In this document: positions 25,842-32,578 of the stretch, piece by piece
How positions within the stretch are numbered: position 1 is the first letter of the stretch
Layout: every line of letters starts with the position of its first letter
Origin: G963668185 sp965237445
Lineage (GTDB): Bacteria; Chloroflexota; Dehalococcoidia; Lucifugimonadales; G963668185
Length of the DNA: 64,000 nt
NCBI GenBank assembly: GCA_965237445.1
Contig: OZ250142.1
Span: forward strand, 2,480,001-2,544,000
Reading direction: 5' to 3'
Translations under genes and position numbers: made by a program
Notes under the pieces: model-generated
The model's input: only the letters and a program-made list of their open reading frames with translations
Database searches by the model: none
Told to the model about the DNA's origin: nothing

Positions 25842-26513
25842 CTAGTTGGCGGCCTTGGTAGATTCAGCCAGTTCGGCCAAAATCGATTCGTACTCTTGAG
25901 CGTTGCCGACGCCCATATCGCCCCGGTACACCACTATGCCTTGCTCATCCAGAACTACTTTTGTGGCCTGTTGCTTCACGTTGAAATTGGGAACCATGTC
26001 GACGCCAGAGAAGACGATGGGGAAAGTCAATCCCAGACCTTCTCCGAAGTCCAGTACCTCATCGGGAGTCGATTCCCTGTCCAGACTGACCGCGTACAAG
26101 TCGACATGATCGGCGTACTTGGGGTATATGTCAGTGAGGCTCCGCAACTCGGAGCGGCACTTCGGTCACCATGTGGTGAAGAAGTAGAAGAACGAAGGCC
26201 GACCTTTGGAGAAGAGTTCCTCGGAAGTGATCTTTGCCGCTGATGCGTCCCTGATGTAGAACGCGGGCACTCTCTGGCCGACATCCGAGCCTTCTTCAAC
26301 ACTAGGCTCGACCATAGCGGCGTTAGAGTCATCCACATCCGTACTTGCTTCTGTTGTTCCGATTGTCTCAGAGCTGTCCACTTCATCAATGTTCTGCGCG
26401 GCTGAGCCGGCATCAGATTTCGACGAGCCGCAGGCGGCCATCAATAGCCCGGCCACAACTAGTAACAGGGCCAAGATCGCCAACCCTTTTGAGTAAGAGT
26501 TAAGTACGTTCAA
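25842..26513 (-). CDS. Selenocysteine-containing lipoprotein thioredoxin-like protein (TGA at residue 116)
   Basis: Read through one in-frame TGA (26166-26168) this is a 223-residue TlpA-like redoxin. Residues 1-28 are a lipoprotein signal (LLMAACGSS lipobox), then a Ser/Asp-rich linker, then the thioredoxin-like domain: SFFYFFTTW, the TGA as residue 116, PKC (Cys119), RSELRSLTDIYPKY, and FNVKQQATKVVLDEQGIVV. The TGA replaces the first cysteine of a CxxC motif, giving UPKC. Ten bases after it a 6-bp hairpin with AGTTG loop fits a bacterial SECIS. The frame stays open for 107 codons to a TAG. It lies 15 bases after a paralogous gene with the same feature. Alternative: nonsense pseudogene, judged unlikely. 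Confidence 0.85.
26139..26155 (-). promoter_or_regulatory. SECIS-like hairpin of the first selenoprotein gene
   Basis: On the minus strand GCTCCG-AGTTG-CGGAGC forms a perfect 6-bp stem with a 5-base loop starting 10 bases after the TGA. The loop guanine lies about 18 bases from the TGA, within the 16-37 range described for bacterial SECIS elements recognised by SelB. Confidence 0.75.
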
Positions 26514-26528
26514 CTGATACGTCTCCGT

Positions 26529-27638
26529 TCAGTTCAGGGCCGCGTCAGCCAGATTCGCAAGTTCCTTTATCAAGCTCTCGTACGTCGATATGCCGCCGGA
26601 GCTTCCCGAATATAGCACCGTGCCGTCCGGCTTCAGAGCCACCGCGGACGCCTGGCGCTTGATGTTGAAGTCGGCAACCATCCTACCGCCAGGAAAGCCC
26701 ATTGGGACCGTGAGCCCGCGCGCTTGCCCATACGAGATTATCTCCGAATCCGTTGCAGTGGCGTCTATGCTGAGAGCGTAGATGTCCACCTTGTCCGAGT
26801 ACTGCGGGTAGATCGTGCTTAGCCCCTGTAACTCAGAGGAACAGACCGGTCACCACGTGGTGAAGAAGTAGTAGAAGACCGGCCTGCCGGAGGCAAGCTG
26901 GTCCTGGGACGTGATCTTTTCGTGTTGCAGGTCCTGAATGTAGTAATCGGGCGGCATTTCGCCGACGCGGGTTCCGACCATCACGGCCGGCTCATCAACG
27001 GCAGCGTCATCGTCCGTGTCGTCCTGCGAGGTCATGGAGTCGACGTCGTCGCCCATGTCATGTTCTGAAGCCATGGAGTCGTCGTCCATATCGTCCTGCG
27101 AGGTCATGGAGGAGTCGTCATCGTCCATGTCATGTTCTGAAGCCATGGAGGAGTCGTCGTCCATGTCGTCCTGCGAGGTTATGGAATCGCTGCCATCGTC
27201 CATGTCATGCTCTGAAGCCATGGAGTCGACGTCATCGTCCATGTCAAGTTCTGAAGCCATGGAGTCGTCTTCCACGTCGTCCTGCGAGGTAATGGAGTCG
27301 ACGTCATCGTCCATGTCAAGTTCTGAAGCCATGGAGTCGTCTTCCACGTCGTCCTGCGAGGTAATGGAGTCGACGTCATCGTCCATGTCATGTTCTGAAG
27401 CCATGGAGTCGCCGTCATCGTCTGTTTCGTCCTGCGAGGTCATGGTCTCGGAATCTGCGCTAGAGTCGTCCTGAGTTTCGGAACTCTCCAACTCAGATGC
27501 CGCAGGCTCCTGGCCGGATGCGGATGTGTCGGTGTCGCTCTCGCTCGATCCACAAGCGGCCGCGAAGACCGCAAAAGTTGCGAAGAGAGTTACAAGCGCT
27601 ATCGCAGCAAGGCGGCTGATTCTATAGCTACCAATCAA
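26529..27638 (-). CDS. Selenocysteine-containing lipoprotein redoxin with long acidic repeat linker (TGA at residue 263)
   Basis: Read through TGA 26850-26852 this is a 369-residue lipoprotein. The signal ends in VFAAACGSS. Residues about 60-215 are twelve alternating acidic units of the types SMASEHDMDDD and SITSQDDVEDD. The redoxin domain follows: PVFYYFFTTW, Sec263, PVC (Cys266), SSELQGLSTIYPQY, VDIYALSID and FNIKRQASAVALKPDGTVL. The second TGA (26529-26531) is the true stop and lacks a hairpin, so TGA is not globally reassigned. TTG start with AGGAG 7 bases upstream. Promoter TTGGTA-17-TATCCT upstream. Tandem duplicate of the downstream gene; both are likely anchored outside the cytoplasmic membrane as thiol/selenol oxidoreductases. 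Confidence 0.85.
26823..26839 (-). promoter_or_regulatory. SECIS-like hairpin of the second selenoprotein gene
   Basis: On the minus strand CCTCTG-AGTTA-CAGGGG forms a 6-bp stem (one G-T pair) with a 5-base loop, starting exactly 10 bases after the TGA. Stem length, loop AGTT and distance are identical to the hairpin in the neighbouring gene while stem bases differ in a compensating manner. Confidence 0.75.
27226..27441 (-). repeat. 72-bp tandem repeats inside the second selenoprotein gene
   Basis: A 72-bp unit repeats at 27226, 27298 and (partly) 27370, encoding 24-residue blocks of the SITSQDDVEDD/SMASELDMDDD type. Less regular 33-36 bp copies continue to about 27020. Expansion by slippage or unequal crossing-over is likely, so length may vary between strains. 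Confidence 0.85.
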
Positions 27639-27668
27639 GACGTTCTCCTCTGAACCTTCTCAAGTTGA

Positions 27669-27697
27669 AGGATACAATACACGCAAAGATCTACCAA
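27669..27697 (-). promoter_or_regulatory. Promoter of the selenoprotein operon
   Basis: On the minus strand TTGGTA (27692-27697) and TATCCT (27669-27674) are 17 bases apart, about 30 bases before the TTG start of the longer selenoprotein gene. Confidence 0.55.
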
Positions 27698-27776
27698 TAG
27701 TGAGTATACGAACGGAAGGTGTTTTGGGATTCGGATCGTGGTTGAAGGCTCTTCCGCTGACAACTGAGGACGATTG

Positions 27777-28349
27777 TTGAAAGTGCGCTGGATTGCGCTG
27801 TTGGCAGTGCTAGCATTTGCGGGCGGCGTCGTGGGGCTTCTCGCATGGGCCATGTTAGACAAGGAGCCGGTAACTGGAAGGAGCGGCGAGACCCGCATGG
27901 GAAAGCCGGCGCCCGAAATTCGCCTGGAGGCGTTTGACGGAAGCAGTTTCGCTCTCTCGGACCACTTGGGTTCGCCCATTGTGCTCAATTTTTGGGCCTC
28001 GTGGTGCCTTCCCTGCCGCGACGAGGCGCCCGCACTGAAGGAGCTCTGGAATCGATGGCACGGGCAAGGGCTAGTCCTGGTCGGGATTAACAGCCAGGAC
28101 GGGTACGACGACGCTTTCGCATTTTTGACTGAGTTCAACGTACCGTATCTCAACGTGGTCGATACCGACGGCATTGCCTCAATTGACTATGGCGTGGTCG
28201 GACTGCCGGTGACAATGTTCATCGGGAAGGACGGCGTTGTCAGACAGCGGTACGTTGGCGCACTGAAGCTGGATATTGTAGAGCCATGGATCCAAGGGCT
28301 TGTCGCAGAGCCGTCACCGGCAGGCAGCATGACCGTCGAGAGCGAGTAG
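27777..28349 (+). CDS. TlpA-family membrane-anchored thioredoxin
   Basis: A 190-residue thiol-disulfide oxidoreductase. An N-terminal transmembrane anchor (about residues 5-27) is followed by MGKPAPEIRLEAFDG, the active site NFWASWCLPCRDE (Cys77, Cys80) and the cis-proline loop VVGLPVTMFIG. Such proteins reduce periplasmic or outer-face disulfides, for example in cytochrome c maturation. TTG 27777 is favoured by GAGGA 6 bases upstream; TTG 27774 is also possible. It is divergent from the two selenoprotein genes and is their ordinary cysteine counterpart, so the locus is a compact extracytoplasmic redox set. Confidence 0.92.
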   Translation: MKVRWIALLAVLAFAGGVVGLLAWAMLDKEPVTGRSGETRMGKPAPEIRLEAFDGSSFALSDHLGSPIVLNFWASWCLPCRDEAPALKELWNRWHGQGLVLVGINSQDGYDDAFAFLTEFNVPYLNVVDTDGIASIDYGVVGLPVTMFIGKDGVVRQRYVGALKLDIVEPWIQGLVAEPSPAGSMTVESE

Positions 28350-28420
28350 ACAGGTCCAGAGTCCGGGGTCTGAGCGGTCCAAGGCAATCGCCGAGATAGA
28401 TTTTTCGTGCCAGTAAAGGC

Positions 28421-28562
28421 GTTTTCTCGTTTTCGTGTTCCATTTTGTTCCGTTTTGTTCCATTTCGTAGCTGGGAGCCGGTGATTTGTGGAGCGCAATC
28501 GGAACATCATTGGTACACGAACGGAACAGTTCCAGGGCAGGAATGGAACACAAATGGAACAC
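28421..28562 (-). repeat. Decamer-array unit B2
   Basis: Plus-strand positions 28436-28465 hold GTTCCATTTT, GTTCCGTTTT and GTTCCATTTC in 10-bp phase, followed by GTAGCTG; on the minus strand this reads CAGCTACGAAATGGAAC, the conserved core. The opposite arm at 28501-28562 has the inverse sequence type (AATGGAACAC repeated). Array sequence differs from unit B1 next to it, but the two arms match each other. Confidence 0.6.
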
Positions 28563-28662
28563 GGGTGCGGGGCTTCAGAGCCATAAAGCAAACGCGGGAC
28601 CCTAAGATGACGGGAGCGATGAAACGATCGGCGACATGGGGACCCGGGCACTGTCCGCCTTG

Positions 28663-28742
28663 AGTGGCCAGATTCGGTCATTTCGTAGCTGAAACGAGTA
28701 CTCAAGATCGCTACAAGCGGCCAAAAGCGGTCAGAAGCGGCC
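28663..28742 (-). repeat. Decamer-array unit B1
   Basis: On the minus strand, from 28742 leftwards: GGCCGCTTCT, GACCGCTTTT and GGCCGCTTG in 10-bp phase, a spacer with CTTGAGTACTC, then TTTCAGCTACGAAATG and ACCGAATCTGGCCAC. The array, spacer length and core align with locus A at 13741-13820 on the plus strand. Confidence 0.65.
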
Positions 28743-28816
28743 ATCAGGACATGGCCGAGAATGTCTGCGAGATTCTGCCTTACAGTGGAGGTGTGTCGCG
28801 TCTTGTACATGTGCCA

Positions 28817-28845
28817 ATAATAGCACAACTGTACGGCCTCAGCAA
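28817..28845 (-). promoter_or_regulatory. Minus-strand promoter at locus B
   Basis: TTGCTG (28840-28845), 17-base spacer, TATTAT (28817-28822) on the minus strand, then six bases and ATG at 28810. The block from the spacer end through the ATG is nearly identical to that at 39.1 kb. Confidence 0.65.
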
Positions 28846-28851
28846 GCGATA

Positions 28852-29367
28852 GAATGCTCTCAACGAACATGACAGCCAAGCCACGTTTGAGGGTAAACAA
28901 GTATGAATGGGAAACTTTGGACAGAACGATTGCCTTGCCAGGCGGATACACGGCAGGCGCAGGACTTTCCTGTCGGGGCGTGCCCGGACTCCGAAGTAGC
29001 CGACAGCAATGACCGGCAACTACCTGACACCCGTATTGTGGCTGCTGACAGGCTTTAGCCATCTTGGAAGTTCCGTAACTGCTAGTTGATGGATCGTTCC
29101 CTGGCAGTCGTGGAGAACTCCACATTGCCCTGGTCTTGTCGGTTGAGAACCCGTTCCTTTTCGCTACGGCCCAACGGTTGGATTCTCTTTCGGCCGAATT
29201 TACGGTCATGCAAAGCTCTCCACTCGGGTCGAGGCGGGACAAAAGAGGGGGGCTTGCGGCGTCTTGAGCAGGCACCAATGAGAGTTATGTACAGGTGAGA
29301 TGAATCTGACGCTCCGAGACTCTCTGGGGTAGAATCGTGGGCGAGGTAACAAAGTGACCAGGAGACT
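28852..29367. other. Gap before the class V aminotransferase gene
   Basis: No gene is supported in these roughly 500 bases. Near its end CTGACG (29305-29310) and TAGAAT (29330-29335), about 19 bases apart, form a possible promoter for the aminotransferase. Confidence 0.4.
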
Positions 29368-29370
29368 TTG

Positions 29371-30570
29371 ATGAGCCGTTCAGGTTTGCCCGAATCCCAG
29401 ATGCCACTAGTCCCCGACCGCATTTTGCTGGGGCCGGGGCCAAGCAATGCCAGTCCACGAGTGTTGCAGGCGATGATGGCGCCCATGATCGGCTACCTGG
29501 ACCCAGACTTTGTTCTGATAATGGACGAGGTCTCTGAGCTACTTAAGAGAGTGTTTCAGACCGACAACGAGCATACGTTCCCGCTTTCGGCCACGGGAAC
29601 GGCGGGAATGGAGGCGGGTCTGGCCAACCTTCTTGAGCCGGGAGACACCGTGGTGATGTGCGTCTACGGGTACTTCTGCGAGCGCATGGTAGATATGGCT
29701 GAGAGGATTGGCGCGAATCCTGTCCCGCTGAGAGCGGACTGGGGCAAGCCCTTTCCCGAGGAGATGCTAGAAGAAGAGCTCAAGAAACACACCAACGTCA
29801 AGCTGGTCACCGCGATTCACGCGGAGACGTCGACCGGAATACGTCAGCCCCTGGAGGGCCTGTCCGCTCTCGCCCACAAGCATGACGCCCTGTTCATGGT
29901 GGATGCCGTTACCTCTTTGGGCGGAATCGAAGTCACCGTGGACCGCTGGAACATCGACTTCTGCTACTCCGCCAGCCAGAAGTGTCTCGGATGCCCGCCC
30001 GGCATGGCCCCAGTGACCGTCAGTCCGAGAGCCTTCGATGCGGTGTTAAACCGTAAGACCAAGCCGGTCAACTGGTACCTGGACCTGCAACTGCTTGCGA
30101 ACTACTGGGGTGGAGACCGGGTGTACCACCACACTGCACCAGTGAGCAACATAGTTGGCTTGCGGGAAGGGCTGCGCATGGTACTTGAAGAGGGACTGGA
30201 GGAACGGTTTGCCCGGCACCGCCAGAACGCGGAGGCCCTATGGGCCGGACTAGAGGCACTGGGGATCGAAGTCGTTCCGCCCATGGATAACAGGCTGCCG
30301 CAGATTACCCCGATGTGGATCCCAGAAGGGGTGGACGAGGCTGAACCGAGAACAGTTCTATTACGTGAGTACGGCATAGAAATCGGACGAGGGCTGGGAG
30401 ACTTCGCTGGGAAAGTCTGGCGGGTTGGACTGATGGGCGAGTCCAGCAAGGCCGAGTATGTGTTGGCGCTTCTCTCGGCTCTAGAAGAGGCGCTACCACG
30501 ACAAGGCTACGAAGTAGGCGTTGGCGTTGGCGTCTCGGCGGCAAGTAAGGCCCTAGCCGGCGCCAGGTGA
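29371..30570 (+). CDS. Class V aminotransferase (alanine/serine--glyoxylate type)
   Basis: A 399-residue PLP enzyme of the class V group. It opens LLGPGPSNASPRVLQAM, has ATGTAGMEAGLANLLEPGD, AIHAETSTGIRQPL, VDAVTSLGG, and the PLP lysine in YSASQKCLGCPPGM; the C-terminal GKVWRVGLMGES carries the carboxylate arginine. This matches alanine-glyoxylate or serine-glyoxylate transaminases, acting in glyoxylate and one-carbon metabolism. AGGAG lies 6 bases before ATG 29371. It is followed 89 bases later by a Fur-family regulator in the same direction. Confidence 0.92.
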   Translation: MSRSGLPESQMPLVPDRILLGPGPSNASPRVLQAMMAPMIGYLDPDFVLIMDEVSELLKRVFQTDNEHTFPLSATGTAGMEAGLANLLEPGDTVVMCVYGYFCERMVDMAERIGANPVPLRADWGKPFPEEMLEEELKKHTNVKLVTAIHAETSTGIRQPLEGLSALAHKHDALFMVDAVTSLGGIEVTVDRWNIDFCYSASQKCLGCPPGMAPVTVSPRAFDAVLNRKTKPVNWYLDLQLLANYWGGDRVYHHTAPVSNIVGLREGLRMVLEEGLEERFARHRQNAEALWAGLEALGIEVVPPMDNRLPQITPMWIPEGVDEAEPRTVLLREYGIEIGRGLGDFAGKVWRVGLMGESSKAEYVLALLSALEEALPRQGYEVGVGVGVSAASKALAGAR

Positions 30571-30659
30571 GCGAATAGGCAGACGTTTGCCCTGTATAAC
30601 CCAAGTGATTACGATGAAACTGCTTAAGCTGCGGCAAACTAAAAGCTAGGGAGGCTCCA

Positions 30660-31091
30660 GTGGTAACCGCCCTACCCAACCCAGTCGAGGCTCTCGAGGA
30701 CCAAGGCTATCGAATCACGATGCCGCGCCGAAGTGTGATTGCCGCGCTTGAATCGAAGTCCGAGGGTTTTACAGTCGAGCAGATCTGCGGGGAAGTTCCG
30801 GGCGTAGGCAGAGCGACGGTGTACCGTACTATCAAGATCCTGTTGGAAAGTGGGGTCCTCTGTAAGCTCGCAACGCTGGACGGAGCTCCCGTCTACAGCC
30901 TTGCGAGGGCGGAACACCATCACCACATTGTGTGTGTGCAGTGTGGAGCGGTAACCGAGTTTCGCGACTCCACTATCGAGCGACTACTTCGCAACATAGG
31001 CTCGGACATCGATGGCGAGATACTGGGCCACCGGATAGAGTTCTACGTTCGCTGCGGAAACTGTGCAGGTCTGGAACCGTCTTCCAACTAA
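30660..31091 (+). CDS. Fur-family transcriptional regulator
   Basis: A 143-residue metalloregulator. The winged helix shows ITMPRRSVIAAL, FTVEQICGEV and GRATVYRTIKILLESGVL; the dimerisation domain has HHHHIVCVQCG and a final CGNC, the two structural zinc cysteine pairs, plus regulatory histidines. Fur, Zur and PerR cannot be separated safely, although the double CxxC and HHHH favour Fur/Zur. AGGGAGG stands 6 bases before the GTG start. Its stop codon overlaps that of the convergent rluD gene by four bases. Confidence 0.9.
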   Translation: MVTALPNPVEALEDQGYRITMPRRSVIAALESKSEGFTVEQICGEVPGVGRATVYRTIKILLESGVLCKLATLDGAPVYSLARAEHHHHIVCVQCGAVTEFRDSTIERLLRNIGSDIDGEILGHRIEFYVRCGNCAGLEPSSN

Positions 31092-32017
31092 CCTGCTTCG
31101 GCGTGACTTCTTCGCAACGCATCCAGAAACCTTCGGAGGTCTTGCGGCAGGCCTGACTCAAACTCTAGCCACTCGCCGCTGGAAGGCGCGAGGAAGGCCA
31201 AAGAGTTGGCGTGGAGGAAGTGGCGGTTCAGGCTTTCGGATAGCCTACCGTAAGCCTTGTCTCCAACCAGCGGGTGCCCGATCGATGCCAAGTGAACTCG
31301 AATCTGGTGAGTCCTCCCGGTTCTTGGCTTCACATCCATCAACGAGAACGGGCCCAAGCGCTCGCGAACGCGGTACTCGGTGACCGAGTTCCTCCCACCC
31401 TCCAGAACCGTCATACGTTTTCGGTGTTGCGGATCTCTTCCAATAGGTGCGTCAATGACCGCTTCCGCGAGGTCAGGCACCCCTTCTACGAGCGCCAAAT
31501 AACCTTTTTCAACCTCCCTGCCCTTGAACTGACCAGAAAGGTGTGCGTGTGTGCTTTCGTTCTTGGCGATGACGATTAGCCCGGATGTGTCTTTGTCCAG
31601 CCTGTGTACTATGCCGGGCCGATTTCTGTCCCCTACACTGGCAATCCCGGGGCACATAGACAGGAGTGCGTTCGCGAGCGTCCAGTCAGGATGCCCCGGA
31701 CCCGGATGCACGGTTAGCCCGGCTGGCTTGTTCACCACTACGAGGTCGTCATCATCATGAATGATTTCCAGTTCGATAGACTGTGCTGAGATGGTCTGCG
31801 GGTGTCGTTCAGTGAGGGCGAATCGAACCATCTGTCCGACGACCAGTCGAGTGGAAGCTCTTGCTGGCCGGTCGTTTACAGTGACCCCGCCACTGGCTAT
31901 CAGACCCTGAGCGCGAGTTCTCGAAAGGTCTGAGACGGCACGCGCAAGGAAAAGATCAAGCCTCTCGCCGTCTCGATCGGCTTGCAGTTGTTCAGTTGGG
32001 ATCTGATCCGGACACAC
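31088..32017 (-). CDS. rluD: 23S rRNA pseudouridine synthase, RluD type
   Basis: A 309-residue RNA-modifying enzyme. The N-terminal S4 domain (LDLFLARAVSDLSRTRAQGLIASG, visible as RLDLFLARAV and SRTRAQGLI) is followed by the catalytic core GIVHRLDKDTSGLIVIAKN with the nucleophilic aspartate, and by KPRTGRTHQIRVHLASIGHP and GDKAYG. It forms pseudouridines in helix 69 of 23S rRNA in characterised members. GTG 32017 gives a normal N-terminus and overlaps lspA by 26 bases, so lspA-rluD are coupled, a conserved arrangement. Longer frames duplicate lspA sequence out of frame. Confidence 0.92.
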   Translation of the reverse strand: MCPDQIPTEQLQADRDGERLDLFLARAVSDLSRTRAQGLIASGGVTVNDRPARASTRLVVGQMVRFALTERHPQTISAQSIELEIIHDDDDLVVVNKPAGLTVHPGPGHPDWTLANALLSMCPGIASVGDRNRPGIVHRLDKDTSGLIVIAKNESTHAHLSGQFKGREVEKGYLALVEGVPDLAEAVIDAPIGRDPQHRKRMTVLEGGRNSVTEYRVRERLGPFSLMDVKPRTGRTHQIRVHLASIGHPLVGDKAYGRLSESLNRHFLHANSLAFLAPSSGEWLEFESGLPQDLRRFLDALRRSHAEAG

Positions 32018-32489
32018 TTCCGCTATCCTCGGACTCGGGAACTGGAGCCTGCGGCTCTGACGCGTGGCGGAATACGAGAAAGGCCAGCAGCGCAACACCC
32101 GTAACGACCGCAGAGTCGGCCACGTTAAAGATTGGCCATGGGCCGACGTCGATGAAGTCAACAACGGAGCCGAGGTAGACCCTGTCAATGAGGTTTCCGA
32201 ATGCCCCTCCCAACTGCAGCCCCAGGGCCAACCTAAACATTGGATGGAGCTGCGAGTGAGCGCGGTAGAAGTAGACGAGGAAACCTATGGCGAAAACCGA
32301 GAGCACCGTAAGCAGGAGCGTATGGTCCTGGAGGAGTCCGAACGCGGCGCCTGTGTTCACGACATAGGTGATTCTGACCCAGCCCTCGGCCGGAATAGAT
32401 TCCCCGAATGACATGTTGGAACTGACCAAGTGTTTCGTTACCTGGTCCAAGGACAGAACGCCCAGCCCTACAAGAATTGCCGCGTACAT
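31992..32489 (-). CDS. lspA: Lipoprotein signal peptidase (signal peptidase II)
   Basis: A 165-residue membrane aspartic protease with four transmembrane segments, cleaving lipoprotein signal peptides before the lipidated cysteine. Motifs are VGLGVLSLDQVTKHLV, ALGLQLGGAFGNLIDR (first catalytic Asp in NLIDR), GSVVDFIDVG and FNVADSAVV (second catalytic Asp). The Glu/Ser-rich tail overlaps the start of rluD. The window itself encodes several candidate substrates: both selenoprotein lipoproteins, the amino-acid binding protein and the broken lipoprotein at 55.6 kb. Confidence 0.95.
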   Translation of the reverse strand: MYAAILVGLGVLSLDQVTKHLVSSNMSFGESIPAEGWVRITYVVNTGAAFGLLQDHTLLLTVLSVFAIGFLVYFYRAHSQLHPMFRLALGLQLGGAFGNLIDRVYLGSVVDFIDVGPWPIFNVADSAVVTGVALLAFLVFRHASEPQAPVPESEDSGSVSGSDPN

Positions 32490-32578
32490 GAGCCCATTCA
32501 GACTAGCACAAGATGTGCGGGCACCCTTGCTGAAAGGGTGGGCAGTTCAGAGCTGCGAGGGTACGTACATTGAGGCGG

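Larger units (their letters stand above)
28187..28810 (-). other. Possible leaderless ORF at locus B
   Basis: An open frame of 207 codons starts at an ATG lying 7 bases after the -10 box of a strong minus-strand promoter, so the mRNA would begin at or next to the ATG. The frame runs through both decamer-array units and then antisense into the TlpA gene. Its sequence (MYKTRHTSTVRQNL...) has no recognised family. The 150-codon part outside tlpA without a stop is longer than chance would suggest, but composition is not clearly coding. Kept as a candidate only. Confidence 0.2.

Noticed and set aside
26166..26852. TGA codons as genome-wide TGA-to-Trp reassignment
   Set aside because: Intact genes such as alaS, tgt and the longer selenoprotein gene end in TGA, and both in-frame TGAs fall at a cysteine position, not at tryptophan.
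27016..27474. Long plus-strand ORF of Ser/Glu/Met repeats opposite the acidic linker
   Set aside because: It is the antisense of the tandem repeats in the selenoprotein gene; periodic DNA keeps it open, and it lacks a ribosome binding site and any independent character.
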